A stretch of DNA of 64,000 nt. Origin: Bifiguratus adelaidae. Lineage: Eukaryota; Mucoromycota; Endogonomycetes; Endogonales. How positions within the stretch are numbered: position 1 is the first letter of the stretch; each line of letters opens with the position of its first letter. The DNA is taken from NCBI GenBank assembly GCA_002261195.1, contig MVBO01000001.1, positions 165,229 through 229,228 of the forward strand. The letters are read 5' to 3'. Below, one piece after another: positions 21,573-33,289 of this stretch. A program made the position numbers and the translations under genes. Below the pieces are notes generated by a model, which did not search any database, was not told where the DNA came from, and saw only the letters and a program-made list of their open reading frames with translations.

Positions 21573-24503
21573 ATGGAAAAGCGACGAGTGGATGCAGAAG
21601 GCGAGCTTTCTGCTCGCGAAAGAAAGAGAGGTGAGTGTATCAGGCATATACAAGAGAGCTTAAGAGCTTAATGCTGGCTTGTAGCCAAGAATCGGGAAGC
21701 GAGGAGCATGGATTCGCCCGTCAGATCAGCGGGAGGTAAGACGCATTCAAACTCGCGATAGGGCCAACTGACGCAGCCTTTGGCTAGTGGGAGGTCCCAG
21801 GAAGGTAGACGTGGTTGAGTTCGCCGAGGTAAGCATGCTATTACATCTACAAGAGGTTGCGTACTGATACATTGTTTAGGCGAGAGCATTTGAATTGAAT
21901 GCCATCCATCGAACGATACAGAAGACAAGGTATACTGTGGTCGAATCAGTCATTGTGGCATGCTTCTAACGATGCTATAAGGCTAAACAACACGGCACAA
22001 GTGTTTCAATCTCTACCCAGAGGTCTTCGTCGACGCGCAGCGAGTCACAACGTGAAAAGAGTACCGGCCAGAGTCCGTAATCTGGCCAAAAACGAGGTAT
22101 GCCCGATGTAACACGCGTGATGTACCGGCAAGCCAAAGCTTGTACTTTATCATCCAGATGCAAAAGAACCAAAATCCAAAATCCGCGCCTCAAAAGCAGA
22201 CTCGCAAACAAAAGCGAAGCGCGGCAAGTCTGCGCGATCGGTACTTACGACGGCAATGTGAGTTTTGCATAGATGTTGAAGTTCATAGTCGGGCTAATCG
22301 ATGAATTTAGTACACAAGAATTGGCTAGAAACACATATATGGCACGCCAAGCGAATGCACATGGTCGAAAAATGGGGTTATCGTCTCGTATGTTCACAGC
22401 CATGCCTTTCATGTCAACCGCTCCGCTGACCGTTCGTTGTCAGGCTGATCATCCTAACGAAAAGTCCCTTAGAGCTGCTTATCGAGCGAGCAAACACCTG
22501 TCCATCATGCATGATGCGTCTTACATTGAATGTGTCGAATTAGCGGGAACATTAGAGGCGATTACAAGAGTTATGAATGCTCTGACAGACCCTTCACTAC
22601 CAAGCCTAGGGAGCGCCAGGTATTCCAAAGGGAATCGACAATACTATGGTCACCTCTACGGGCACCTGACCTTTCCGGGCCAGCTTATATGTCCAATGCA
22701 AGCGCTCTGGAGACCGCCTCAAGAAGGTACAGAACGGACATTGTGGCTGTGGATACACCCTTCCGCAATACAAGACGCATTGAGCGCAATATCGAGCGCC
22801 ATTACGGAAGACAAAAGTGAGCAAGGTAGACAATGCCAACCATCAGGTACCTTGTTGCTAACGTCCAGCCTGTGCAGCCGTTCAATGTACGCATCTACAG
22901 CATGAGCTCCTCCACTTCCAATTCACCGGTCCGCGCACCCATGCGCTTCTTGCGGCAGTTCTGGAACCAACCAATGAAGAAGCAAGCACGGAATGGCCAG
23001 CAGCTGTCCAAGCGAATCAGGCTGCCTACGATACATGGCAAAGTCTGCGTAACCTTCGAAGTTCGGATTCCGTCCCGCCAGGGGCTGTTATCGGATTGAA
23101 CGTACAGGATCCACGTCTAAGCTTTCCGCAGAAGGTTCCATCACGCTTAAACAACGATGGCGAAACAACCACGGTGGGCGGCGCGCTTGAAGCGACGCTA
23201 AATCAATGGCCAGAGAATGTTGCAAGATCAGATATCTGGGATGCTCCAATACGCAAGAAATTGGTAGAACACATGGCGACGGAGCATGAGTTGAACCAGC
23301 GGCGAGCACAGGTACGTCTATTGGGTACGTCTATTGGATATATGATATTCGACTAACAGCTACTTAGCGTTTGATTCCTGGGAACAAGCTAGAACTCACG
23401 TCAAAAGATGCCCGAATACCCATCTTGCTCGTCCAACGATCATCGCTAGAAAACAATACGCAACCCATCCGAACGGCCGAAACCCTTTCAGGTTGGGACA
23501 TCATAGTACCTGCAGGTTGGGGCATGGCCTTCTGGAAATCATTCGTGTTCGCTGGTGCACGCGTTGGCGGATTGCGTGAAGTATATGGCATGAATTTCGA
23601 ATCGGGTTTGCCGTCGTTTCCTCAAGACTATCTCAGTACAGCAGCGTTTGACGACTTCCGGGAGACAGCAGACGTCGAGTTACGCGACAAGTGGAAGCGA
23701 ACGCCTCCGGCAAAACGAGTCAATTACGATAAACTTGGATGGACAGATCCGTTCCAGGTCCCGTTTGCTCGACTGCTCAAGACAAGAAATATAGAAGTGA
23801 TGGATGAAGGGGAGGACACCAGACTGTCGAAACGATGTTACCTTCTGCACAGTCGAAAGCTGATTGATGCTACTCTTGACCAGGCTAATGCCGACTCAAA
23901 GGGTGCTGCTACCTGGCAAGAATTGCTTCTAGCTCAATTGAACGCATGTGCAGGGATTCGTGGACTTGATTTACCTCTGCTGAGCTCTCCCGGCTTTCTC
24001 GGCGATCACCTCGACAGCACGTTTGTTCACGTCAGGCTGAGATACGCAGCAAGAGGTGTTCCCGAGGTCAACAGCATGATATACCTTATTGACGACGACA
24101 AGAATACCTATGACAAGTGGGCACAAGTCATCAGGCGCTCGCAACCAGCCCTGAAAGCGAAAGCGGCTACCCAAGACATGTCTGACGTTGACAAGGACGA
24201 AGACGATGAGGACGAAGCTGATCTACCCGAGTTCCCTCTCGATTCGGAGCATATCGGTTATTTGACCTCTGGCCAATACTCGTATACTCTTGGGACTGGG
24301 TTGGGTATTGGCGCATGTTTGATCAAGGGTATCGTCACGCTTCGTCAACGCGACCATCGGTAAGTCATTTCACTTTAACGGCGGCTCGCGATATCGACTC
24401 ACGATCACCTCATAGACATCAACGTCGTTTAAAAAGCCTCGTGCTAGTGCGCAGTCCGAGAAGTCGCAAGTGTCGCCCTGCTTTCCTAGAAATTGTCACA
24501 TAG
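21573..24503 (+). CDS. POP1: POP1, protein subunit of RNase P and RNase MRP
   Basis: Eleven exons: 21573-21630, 21685-21735, 21788-21828, 21880-21929, 21982-22096, 22158-22257, 22311-22387, 22444-22816, 22869-23311, 23368-24359, 24416-24503 (795 aa). Diagnostic POP1 blocks are present in order: [102 protein letters not shown], and near the end [12 protein letters not shown]1 is the large scaffold subunit that binds the catalytic RNA for tRNA 5' maturation and rRNA processing in the nucleus/nucleolus. An acidic patch lies near residue 720. Intron positions are fixed by the conserved blocks. Confidence 0.96.
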
Positions 24504-24832
24504 AGCCATGCACACAATCTTGCTCAATATAGCTGGGTCATTTTCCGTGAACGGCGGATGGTTCTTGGGGGTCGATGACTTAGGGAGCATGTCAACTTTA
24601 TGGTTTGCCCACTCGAGTCATTCACATAGCTCTGTTCATGGGGCTGGGCAATTGTTCAATGCGTCCTTGAAAGGAGGAAAGGCGAGAGTGCACCGCGGCG
24701 ATTACAACGCCGACAGACCTAGACATGCTTCCTTTGGCTCCGTCAAGAGTATGCAGCACACCATGAGATCGAGCAACCTACCACCCGATAGCTTGTCACA
24801 GCTTGTCTATTCAATAGTGTACAATAGAGCCA
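24504..24832. other. Convergent spacer, no gene seen
   Basis: Between the stops of POP1 and the PWWP/Tudor gene. A 160-codon plus-strand frame overlaps it and runs into the neighbour's last exon, but it has no motif and looks like chance. Presumably holds both terminators. Confidence 0.5.
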
Positions 24833-26520
24833 TCAGTCGCCAAGACTCGCCATGCCTTCCAACATGGCATGGCGTAAGGCCAATACTTGGGCAGCCCATC
24901 GATCACCTATCTGATCGTAATCTTCCATCATGCGTCGATCGGCTTCATCGTACTCGACACCGTCTTGTTCCATGATATACTGGATCACGAATTCGGGTAC
25001 GAGAACATCTGCTATGTAATCGAGCTTCTTGGGTATCGAGAGGGAAGCAAAGGATCGAGGAGGTTCTTGTTGTTGTTCTTGCTCGTCGGGTACATGGTCA
25101 CTCGTCGATTCAATGGACGTTTCGCTGTTTTTCTGTTGGAGGCGACGTGAGGTGGCCACCGTGTCGGAGTGAACCAGGGAATCCGTATATTTTGGGCAAT
25201 ACATGGCTTTGAGGCGATGGCGCAGAAAGGCGTATTGATCATCGTCTAACGGACCTTGACTGACATGCCGTAGTAGATTGGTTTTGGCCTTGGCATTTTT
25301 AAAATAATCTCCGGCGCGCCATGAGCATGAAGGCGGTGATTCGGTCAGTAAGCTATCGAGATGCGGTCTGAATTGGTCAATCTTTGCTTGCAACTCGGCA
25401 TCTTGCTGTATCCCGTTTGGTGTATCGTCGATGGTACTCCCAATCTAGACGTGACATGAGCATCCATTGTTTGCACGCATCCATTGACGCACCTTGCAAT
25501 GTAGAAATCCCGAGTCGGATGCCGTAAAGAACTGACTTCGACGCAAGGTACCAAAACTTCCGTCGCTATACATGACCCTGTATTTCTGCTTTGCTGCGTA
25601 ATAGCTGTGTATTTTGGCCGGGTAATAGCGTTTGTCGCCTTTCCATCGAGCCAATATAAGCGCACCGTCATCTTCTCTAATGGTGCGGATCAGAAGCCGT
25701 ATCGCGGGACATGCTAAAAACGTACGCGTGAGCATCCACGGCAAGGCTGTCGTCTCCCCCGGTCTTGCTGACATGCGCTGATCTAGGTGCACAAGTAAGC
25801 TCACGCGCAAGCACCTGCACAAATGTAAGCGACTCACATTGTCACGGGATCGGACCATTCGAGATTATCCAAGACTGAAGAGTCCGACCACGTCTGCGAC
25901 AGGTCTTGGGACGACATGGACGATCGCTTCCGCTTCCTAGGCGACGATATCTGCTGCACCAAATGCTCAAAACTGGGGAGATTATCATCTTCCTCGGCCT
26001 TTTCATCACGCGCAATCTCAATGGCGGCTTCCAGATCGTTCATCCGTACGTTTGTCTGCATTTTCCGCATGGTGATAGTACTCGTTTCATTAAACACACG
26101 CAAGCTACTGCGTATATCCTTGATCTCGATGATCCTATATGTAGCAAGTCAACAAGGTGCATGAAAAGTGGATAAATCACCCTGCACATCATACGCACTT
26201 TGGTTCAACGTTACCGAACCGTTCCACCGTATATGGAGAACCCTTCACTTGTCCCTTGACCTAAAAGCAAGTCAACGTCTCTGTCTATGTGCTTTCACCC
26301 TGCGCCAGTCTACCTTTCCTGGCCACCAGGCCAGGTCGTCTCTCTCGTCCTCTTCTCCACGCACCCATACCACTCGACTCAGGTCCAAGTCCACAGCCCC
26401 CACAGACATACCCTCCGAGACCTGCCTCTCCTCTGGCGTCTTTTTCGCCTTTCGTTGCCGCGTCATAAACAAGTTGCGCGCGCGCGTTTTGGAACACTTC
26501 ACCCTTTCACGTGACGTCAT
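24833..26520 (-). CDS. PWWP plus Tudor-like chromatin reader
   Basis: Exons 26520-26299, 26260-26199, 26134-25838, 25782-25726, 25676-25493 and 25444-24833 encode 477 aa. A basic N-terminus precedes a PWWP-like fold at about residues 50-100 (VVWVRGEEDE, LAWWPGKVDW, GSPYTVERFGNVE). A basic patch (SPRKRKRSS) follows, and a Tudor-like module lies at about 215-270 (ALILARWKGDKRYYPAKI, YRVMYSDGSFGTLRR). The C-terminal half is helical and acidic. PWWP and Tudor folds bind methylated histone tails, so a nuclear chromatin or DNA-damage role is inferred. I do not recognise the exact ortholog. Head-to-head with the ERD1-like gene, 155 bp apart. Confidence 0.78.
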
Positions 26521-26560
26521 CTCTTGGCTCGGTATCACGCTTTCTCACAACTCACTAATC

Positions 26561-26590
26561 TCACTCTCTTATTCTCTTCTCTCTCTCTAC
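26561..26590. promoter_or_regulatory. CT-rich tract in divergent promoter
   Basis: A run of TCTCT repeats in the 155-bp spacer between two divergent genes, 86 bp before the ERD1-like ATG. Similar tracts are seen at other promoters in the window. Confidence 0.4.
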
Positions 26591-26675
26591 TATACCTCCT
26601 TGTCCCCTTGAACGCACAGCACCCCACTGGCATGGTCCCGTATCCCCTTTAACGCGATCATCATTCTAGTCAACC

Positions 26676-28192
26676 ATGGACATTGACAATCCAGCGGTGG
26701 AAGTACCTGAAGATTCTGCCTTCCACGTCTTTCTACCTCATGTCTACCGACCGATCGTGCTGGTGTGCATTGGTGCATGGGCTTGGGCTCTCAACGTCCA
26801 CATCTTGTCAGCCGTCAACATTGATGTAGGCTCATTGCTCAGTTTACAGAGTACGGCCAAGCAGACGTTGCAACGGCCCATCTATGGTCTTGCACTCCTT
26901 CTTTCCGCCATCGTGGGGTGCAATCTATGGTTCTTTTGGATGGTGTTGCTGTCCAAGCAAGAAGATTGGCGATCTGCCGGTGACTATCACACCTGGTTAC
27001 CGGCTGCCTGTTATCTGTCAGTGTTTGCGATGTTGTTTTGGCCCACGAACGTCTTGTACAAGAAGGAACGTGCGCGTTTCCTGAGGCAAGTAGGGTGGTG
27101 CGTGCATGGTGATGGGTTTATTGACAAGTCTTGACAGAACATTGAAACGTGTCTTTCATCCATCCTTGTTTGCTGAAGTCTTTTTTGTCGACATCATCTT
27201 GGCCGATATCTTGACGAGTTTTGCCAAGGTCTTTGGAGACATGTGGGCTACAGCTTGCGCCTTGATAGTCGGTCGTGGAAGCGTCAACTTTCTCATCTTT
27301 GAGGATCGCAGTCGATGCTATGCTGACATTATGAGTCCCATCTTCACAGCTATTCCCTATATGGTTCGATTCCGACAATGCTTATCAGAGTACATTGCCT
27401 CCAACTATACCGCCAAACGTCACCTTTTCAACGCTCTCAAGTACGCTTCAGCCTTTCCCGTCATACTATTTTCAGCGTTACAGAAGGCGAGTGCTATACG
27501 CATGGAAGACAGTTCAGAACACCGATATTTTTGGATTGGCGATGTTGGCTTGTTTCGTATATGGTGAGTCGTCGCGCATGGGCAATTGATCTGTGGACTG
27601 ACCGGAGGACAGGATATTCTTTGTGCTTGTCAACTCGCTCTATTCCTTTTATTGGGATGTCGTGTGCGATTGGAATCTCGTAGAACCCAGCAGCACCCTT
27701 CCCGCATCACCTCTACCATCACCCAGTCTTTCTCGATCCTCCTTCATCAACACGTCTCATCCATCTCATCAACGAACACCTAGCCGCTCTCTTATTGGCA
27801 ACACGTTTGCCTTCCTCTCGCCTAATGCTTCCACCACCTATCGACCGTCCATCCTTCGGTTCCGACAACATTTGTATTTTGGTGACCCTCTCATCTATTA
27901 CCTCGCCATCGCCGTAGACTTTCTCCTCCGAACCACCTGGTCACTCAAACTCTCTTCCCACTTGTACATAGCCCAACTCGAGGGATCTATCTTTCTCATG
28001 GAGTTTTTAGAAGTCTTACGGCGTTGGGTCTGGGTCTTTTTTCGGCTCGAGAGTGAATGGGTACGCAAAAGTCACACCTTTCGAGGAGAGTACATTATGG
28101 TCTCCACTGGTACGAGGGCCAACCATGAACCTAATGAAACAGTAGAGACAGTATTTGATGCCGATGCGTTGGAGTTCAAGGCCAATGGCTAG
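26676..28192 (+). CDS. EXS-domain membrane protein, ERD1-like
   Basis: Exons 26676-27085, 27138-27563 and 27613-28192 encode 471 aa; intron 1 is GC-AG. Several membrane helices in the first 140 residues lead into an EXS domain with family landmarks HLFNALKYASAFPVIL and LVNSLYSFYWDVVCDW, ending RRWVWVFFRLESEWVRK. Yeast Erd1 and SPX-EXS proteins (Syg1/XPR1) share this domain; without an SPX domain this one matches the short Erd1 type, which works in the Golgi in glycosylation, retention of ER proteins and phosphate recycling. A Ser/Pro-rich insert interrupts the EXS part. Start ATG is 46 bp of spacer plus one gene upstream of URA3. Confidence 0.9.
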
Positions 28193-28238
28193 ATGGAACA
28201 CGCCATAGAATAGAGATTTGTCTATTTGTCACACTCTC

Positions 28239-29135
28239 ATGGCCACCTATGGTGAACGAGCGGCCAAGCATAGCAGTGCATGTGCACGGGCACTGCTCCA
28301 ACTGATGGAACGCAAGCAGACCAACTTGTCTGTGGCAGCTGATGTGACCACCAAGGGTGAATTGCTCGCCATTGCTGATCAGACTGGACCTTACATTTGT
28401 GTGTTCAAGGTAGGCATGCCGTGTCTTTTGCTTTCTACATCGCCTCGATCAGAGACTGATGCTTCACCCCTGAGACGCATATCGACATTGTCAAGGATTT
28501 CGACGCTGATCTCGTTGCCCAGTTGCAAGCCTTGGCCAAGAAGCATGACTTTATGATCTTTGAAGATCGCAAGTTTGCCGACATTGGTAAGCACTTGGAC
28601 GACGCTTGGAGGATGCCCGCTCACCTCTCTGACTCGCTCCCTAGGTAATACGGTCAAACTCCAGTACAGTCAAGGTATCTATCGGATAGCCAGTTGGGCG
28701 GACATTGTCAATTGCCATACCGTGCCGGGCGAAGGCATCATAGAGGGACTCAAAACGATTGGCGCTCCACTGAACCGTGGACTCTTGCTCCTGGCGGAGA
28801 TGTCCTCTGCCGGCGCCTTGACCAAGGGTTCCTATACTACCGAGACGGTTGAGATGGCTAGACGACACAAGGACTTTTGCATTGGATTCATTGCTCAACA
28901 CAAGATGAACGAGCGAGAAGATGAAGACTTTATCGTCATGACACCGGGTGTTGCCTTGGAAGCCAAGGGAGATGCGCTTGGTCAGCAATATCGCACGCCA
29001 GAACAAGTAATTGTGCAGGATGGATGCGATATCATTATAGTAGGAAGAGGCATCTATGGAGAGGGCAAAGACGTAAGAGCAGAAGCAGAGCGGTATAGAG
29101 ATGCTGGATGGAAGGCCTACCTGGCCAGACTGTAA
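28239..29135 (+). CDS. URA3: Orotidine-5'-phosphate decarboxylase (URA3)
   Basis: Last step of UMP synthesis: decarboxylates OMP. Exons 28239-28409, 28475-28586 and 28645-29135 encode 257 aa, close to the usual ~265. The catalytic Asp-Lys-Asp array is visible in [17 protein letters not shown] at about residues 82-98, with phosphate-binding loops at [11 protein letters not shown] and [10 protein letters not shown]. The signature is split by the second intron and restored by splicing. Intron 1 ends CTGAG, a rarer acceptor. Only 46 bp follow the stop of the ERD1-like gene. Confidence 0.97.
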
Positions 29136-29218
29136 GCTTGTCACCTATAATACAATAGACAGCGTTGCACGCTGAAGTGTTCCATTTCGTATCTAAGAGC
29201 GACGGGCAGGCGAAGACT

Positions 29219-30685
29219 ATGGCCGATACAACCTGGGCAGAGGAACAAGAAGCGTGGTCAGAACAAGCGAAAAGGAAAGAGACACACGACAAGGACGAGT
29301 TGAAGGAGGTGGAAGGCGACCAAGAGCTACTCGAGACAAGTGACGCGATGGAAGCGACGGCAGATGCCTCGGACGACAAGGTGGACGATTTTGATGACTT
29401 TAGCGCATTTGCAGAAGCTGGGCGGGGAGAAGGCTTTGGCGACGACGACGACGACTTTGGAGACTTTGGCGAGTTTGCTGGTGAGGTGGAACAGCCGGAC
29501 GTTGCAGTAGAACCGACCTTGGAGTCACCAGAGACCGTTGCCTTTGACGCGAGCGAGTATCAACACTATGTGAGTATAGAGAGCATGCGATGCTCAGCTA
29601 GAGATCCGATGGACTGATAAAATGCTAGATATCATCGCTCAACGAAGCCTCCGACGATATCGACAAGCTACACGATACCATTTCATCCATGCTCGCCAAG
29701 GTCTTGCCATCTTTTGAACCTATCGCAGCCTCCTCACCCATTGCCACCGCCAATCCACCACCCATCACGCTTATTTTACAAGAGTCGAGTTCTGCTGAAG
29801 GGCTAAAAGAGCGCAAAGAAGCTGCCAAGGCACTTCGGCAGGTCATCCTATGCACCTCGTGTGGAGAAGAGCTCTGGACGAAGCTTTCTCAGGATTCCGT
29901 CTTTTATAACCCAGCTACCGGACATGTTGGTCAATTCCAATGGCGACGATCAGAGACGCGACTACGTTATCTCGAAGCTCTGGGCATTGATATTCCGGAT
30001 GAGGTGAGTGAGCCGATGATTGTCTCGCTGGTTTGCCTGACACGGCATTGGTGCAGCAAATGCCCATCACGCCGGCCGGTCGTAGCAACGTATTTACGTC
30101 CTCGTCAACCACACATCTCCGCAAGCAGCGAGACCTTTCTCCTCATGCCTCTTCCTCCTCTCCTGATCTGAACGGTAGCTCTTCCCCCGATCTCACCCGT
30201 CAATCCACAACACCAAAACCGGCCGAACCTGAACTGGACCTGGTTATTGCCAAGGCATATCTCGAGCTCACAGAAGGTAAGCCAACGTCAGGAACAGCTA
30301 AGTCAACAAAGCTCACACACGCATCTCTCCAGAAACACTCCAGATATATCCCACCGAAAAGCTCAAATCCATCTTGCAAGATTTGGAACGATTACATCGA
30401 CAATCGGCAAGTTATCTCCAGTATCTCCTCGACCAACGCGAATCCTTACTCATGGATTCCGAAACCTACAACGACCTCATCTCCTGTATCATTGGACACG
30501 CCCAAAAAGTACACCATCTCTACGCGCCAAGTCAATCCACACCAGCCCATGTAAAGCACGTCAAGAAACGCGGCTTTCTCAAACGCAATTCCTCCTCATC
30601 CTCAGCCTCTGCACCTCGATCCAATTCCCCCAAGAGCCACGTAGCGACCATCATCCAAGAGGAACAGCGGAGACAATCCTTGTAA
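29219..30685 (+). CDS. Acidic DDFG-motif protein, possible AP-1 accessory (Laa2/aftiphilin-like)
   Basis: Exons 29219-29569, 29629-30003, 30057-30276 and 30333-30685 encode 432 aa. The N-terminal ~120 residues are strongly acidic and hold repeated Phe motifs, DDFDDFSAF and DDDFGDFGEF, like those by which aftiphilin, gamma-synergin and yeast Laa2 bind AP-1/clathrin adaptor ears. A conserved-looking helical part follows with EELWTKLSQDSVFYN and RYLEALGIDIPDE. A Ser-rich linker, then another helical section (LKSILQDLERLHRQSASYL) and a basic Ser-rich tail close it. The adaptor link is inferred from motif content only; overall ortholog status is unproven. Confidence 0.72.
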
Positions 30686-30721
30686 TTAAGCCAAATGTCA
30701 CACTCCATGTTTTAGGGGCAC

Positions 30722-31708
30722 ATGGCGCACGCTGCATTCATTGCCACACTGACCATAAAGTCGCTCATTGACTCGAAGGCAGAGACAGAGTTGATTGACT
30801 TGCCAGAGACAGCGACGATTGAGGAAGCGTTTGATATCTTGCTTGCCAATGACATCTTGTCGGTCCCCGTCTATCAGCCGAATGGCAATACCAAACGCTA
30901 TGTTGGTATCGTCGGCGTTCTGGACTTGGTCAGGTATACCGTCATACAACCATCTTTGGAGCAACTCAAGGGTGACCCGACCGCAGACTTGCCCACCTTG
31001 CGACACCTTCGACAAACGGCCACCTTTCTCGACTCGCCTTTATCAGCCATCATTGGCTACAATTCAACGTCTACAGCCGATGCGATAGGATCTGAGCTCA
31101 AGACCTTGACTTCCTCTACGCCCTTCTTAGAACTCTTGACCTACTTTACCACCCATCGTCTCCACAGAGTCCTAGTAATCGATCCGGACAAAAATCCTGT
31201 TCTTGTCTCCCAAAGCGACGCCGTCCGCTTCTTGTTTGCTCATAACCATCAATTGGGCAAGATCTTGGACATGTCGGCGGCTTTGGTGGCTGGTGCGGCC
31301 GCTAGACGTCAACCTACGCCGACAGCGCCCTTGACGCCTCCCCATCGACATACAGTCGACACCGTGTCTTTTCATTGCACAGCCCTACAAGCCTTCTCTC
31401 AATTGATCCATTACCCTCACTCTGCTCTCCCCATCCTAGATGACGGCGGTGAGATGGTCGCTGAAGTGTCTGCCGAGGATCTACGAGGCTTGAACCATGA
31501 TCGCCTCGGAGACATGTTGAAACCTTTGCTCTATTTTCTCAAGCTATCCCAAGGACGCCTTCGACCTCCCTTGACCTGCAACGCCAAGTTTACCTTGTCG
31601 CAAGTGATGGCTGGGTTCACGAGAGCAAACGGACATCGCATGTGGCTGGTGGATGATACGGTGCAAGGTGTGATTACATTGACCGATGTGCTGAGCGTTT
31701 TCTTGTAA
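30722..31708 (+). CDS. CBS-domain protein (regulatory, AMPK-gamma/Sds23-like)
   Basis: Intronless, 328 aa. Four successive CBS-like units can be followed: DLPETATIEEAFDILLANDILSVPVYQ with VGIVGVLDLVRY; FLELLTYFTTHRLHRVLVI with LVSQSDAVRFL; VSFHCTALQAFSQLIHYPHSALPIL; and FTLSQVMAGFTRANGHRMWLVD ending QGVITLTDVLSVFL. Proteins with four CBS motifs bind adenine nucleotides and act as regulatory subunits, as in AMPK gamma or Sds23. Its length fits a stand-alone Bateman-type regulator. The ATG is 36 bp after the stop of the preceding gene. Confidence 0.85.
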   Translation: MAHAAFIATLTIKSLIDSKAETELIDLPETATIEEAFDILLANDILSVPVYQPNGNTKRYVGIVGVLDLVRYTVIQPSLEQLKGDPTADLPTLRHLRQTATFLDSPLSAIIGYNSTSTADAIGSELKTLTSSTPFLELLTYFTTHRLHRVLVIDPDKNPVLVSQSDAVRFLFAHNHQLGKILDMSAALVAGAAARRQPTPTAPLTPPHRHTVDTVSFHCTALQAFSQLIHYPHSALPILDDGGEMVAEVSAEDLRGLNHDRLGDMLKPLLYFLKLSQGRLRPPLTCNAKFTLSQVMAGFTRANGHRMWLVDDTVQGVITLTDVLSVFL

Positions 31709-31778
31709 ATAGCTTTCATGGCCCTCATGGCCCTCATAGCATCGCCTTGTCTATACGTGCCCTCCTTGGTCAGTTCCC

Positions 31779-33131
31779 ATGGCCTTTAATGGCTTCTCGT
31801 TGTCCATGGTCTTGAGCGCGTCAAAGTGGGAATTTCACACTTTTATGAGTCGCACCAGGTTTATCGTCTATGCCTTGGTGATTGTTCTCGTCTATCAGTT
31901 GACGCTATGGACCAAGGACAGGCAGAGTGTGGACAGCACTGCACAGGACAAGGAACTATTCAATTACCCCAGAAAACGACCATCCCATCCGACATCATCC
32001 CATCCTCCGTTACCGGGATCAAAACGGTTAGGCACCGCACAAGAACGACAAAAGGAGGCCAATGAGGCAGCTGACAAGGTGCGCCATCGTGCTCGGCAAC
32101 AGTTTGCGTCGTTGCAAGTGAGCGGAATACCCGGAACCCGCATCAGGACCGACACCGAGGCTCAGACGGTCCATCAGACGATGGATTGTTGGACGCAAGG
32201 TACCTGGGATTACGACGATAAGCCGAGGCCTTTGTTGAGGCATTGGCAAGATACGGCCTATGGAAAATGCAATAAACGCTTTGTTCGCGAGCACGGCACG
32301 TCTGAACGCACTGACCAGGGAGCATGGAATGTGCGCGAGGAAGTGAAGTATGTTTGGACACCGTCAGGGTCATGTCCACCGCTCAAGCCCATGGATCGGG
32401 ATCGATGGTGCCGACTGTTACAAGGGCGCGACATTTTGTTGGTCGGCGACAGCTTGCACATGCAATTGCACGATCTGTTGATTGATGCTTTTCGGGATGG
32501 GCCCGTGGTCTGCTTTGGAGAGCTCAATTGCAAAGACCATACGCTCTGTGCAGCGACGGATCCCAATGACCCCAAGTCAGCCTCCCACTTACGGTATTTG
32601 CGCAACGATCATCTCACCATCGTCAGTCGCCATCCTCAATTGTCGGATGTCGAGCATCGTACCGTCAATATGATTGAAGGGCCTTGGGTGACGTCCAATA
32701 TCCTTGGTGTCTATGATATTGTGATTCTCAACCGCGGCTCCGTCTACGTGGACGACGACGAGTTTACAAAAGGCTTGTTGCGAACCATAGTCCATATCCG
32801 CTCAAGACGCCCCGATCTCCTCATCATTTACCGCTCTACTCACCGCGGTCACCTCGATTGCAACAATTATACTCGGCCACCTCAAGACGAGTCCGACATC
32901 AACACGAATCCCGACACTCAGCTTCCCTATCACTGGTCAGACTTTTCCCGCCAAAATGCCATTGCCAGAGAAATCGTCCGTGCCGCCGGCGGTCTATACG
33001 TGGACGTGGCTGCCTTGACCGATAGACGACCGGATGGTCATATTGGCGGCCGTGATTGTCTACGGTATTGTATACCCGGACCCACCGATGCATGGCTCAC
33101 ACTCCTGTACAATACCTTTGAACTGTTATAA
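31779..33131 (+). CDS. PC-esterase/TBL-like polysaccharide O-acetyltransferase homolog
   Basis: Intronless, 450 aa type II membrane protein with a signal anchor at about residues 30-45 (FIVYALVIVLVYQLTLW). The lumenal part has the family's N-terminal DCWTQGTWDYDDKP block, the GDS nucleophile motif (ILLVGDSLHMQLHDLL) and the C-terminal block RDCLRYCIPGPTDAWLTLL. Trichome-birefringence-like enzymes transfer acetyl groups to wall or glycan sugars using GDS and a DxxH motif. Here the expected His is Arg (DCLR), so catalysis may be altered. Otherwise full length and apparently intact. Confidence 0.85.
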   Translation: MAFNGFSLSMVLSASKWEFHTFMSRTRFIVYALVIVLVYQLTLWTKDRQSVDSTAQDKELFNYPRKRPSHPTSSHPPLPGSKRLGTAQERQKEANEAADKVRHRARQQFASLQVSGIPGTRIRTDTEAQTVHQTMDCWTQGTWDYDDKPRPLLRHWQDTAYGKCNKRFVREHGTSERTDQGAWNVREEVKYVWTPSGSCPPLKPMDRDRWCRLLQGRDILLVGDSLHMQLHDLLIDAFRDGPVVCFGELNCKDHTLCAATDPNDPKSASHLRYLRNDHLTIVSRHPQLSDVEHRTVNMIEGPWVTSNILGVYDIVILNRGSVYVDDDEFTKGLLRTIVHIRSRRPDLLIIYRSTHRGHLDCNNYTRPPQDESDINTNPDTQLPYHWSDFSRQNAIAREIVRAAGGLYVDVAALTDRRPDGHIGGRDCLRYCIPGPTDAWLTLLYNTFELL

Positions 33132-33289
33132 ACAACATGTTAGCGTGAACCAAAGAAGTTGTCCCGCCTTGGTCATCCCGTCTGCATCCTCCGCACCATG
33201 TATTTTGCCCATCTTCTCTTCCGTTGGGTCTTAACGTCATCCAGGCGCGAAAAGGTGCGAAGTGTTCGATTTGGCTCGTTGAATTCTTT

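Noticed and set aside
27425-27484. Possible intron inside the EXS exon (GTACGC ... TTACAG)
   Set aside because: Splicing it out would remove the conserved NALKYASAFPVIL block and leave the later frame wrong.
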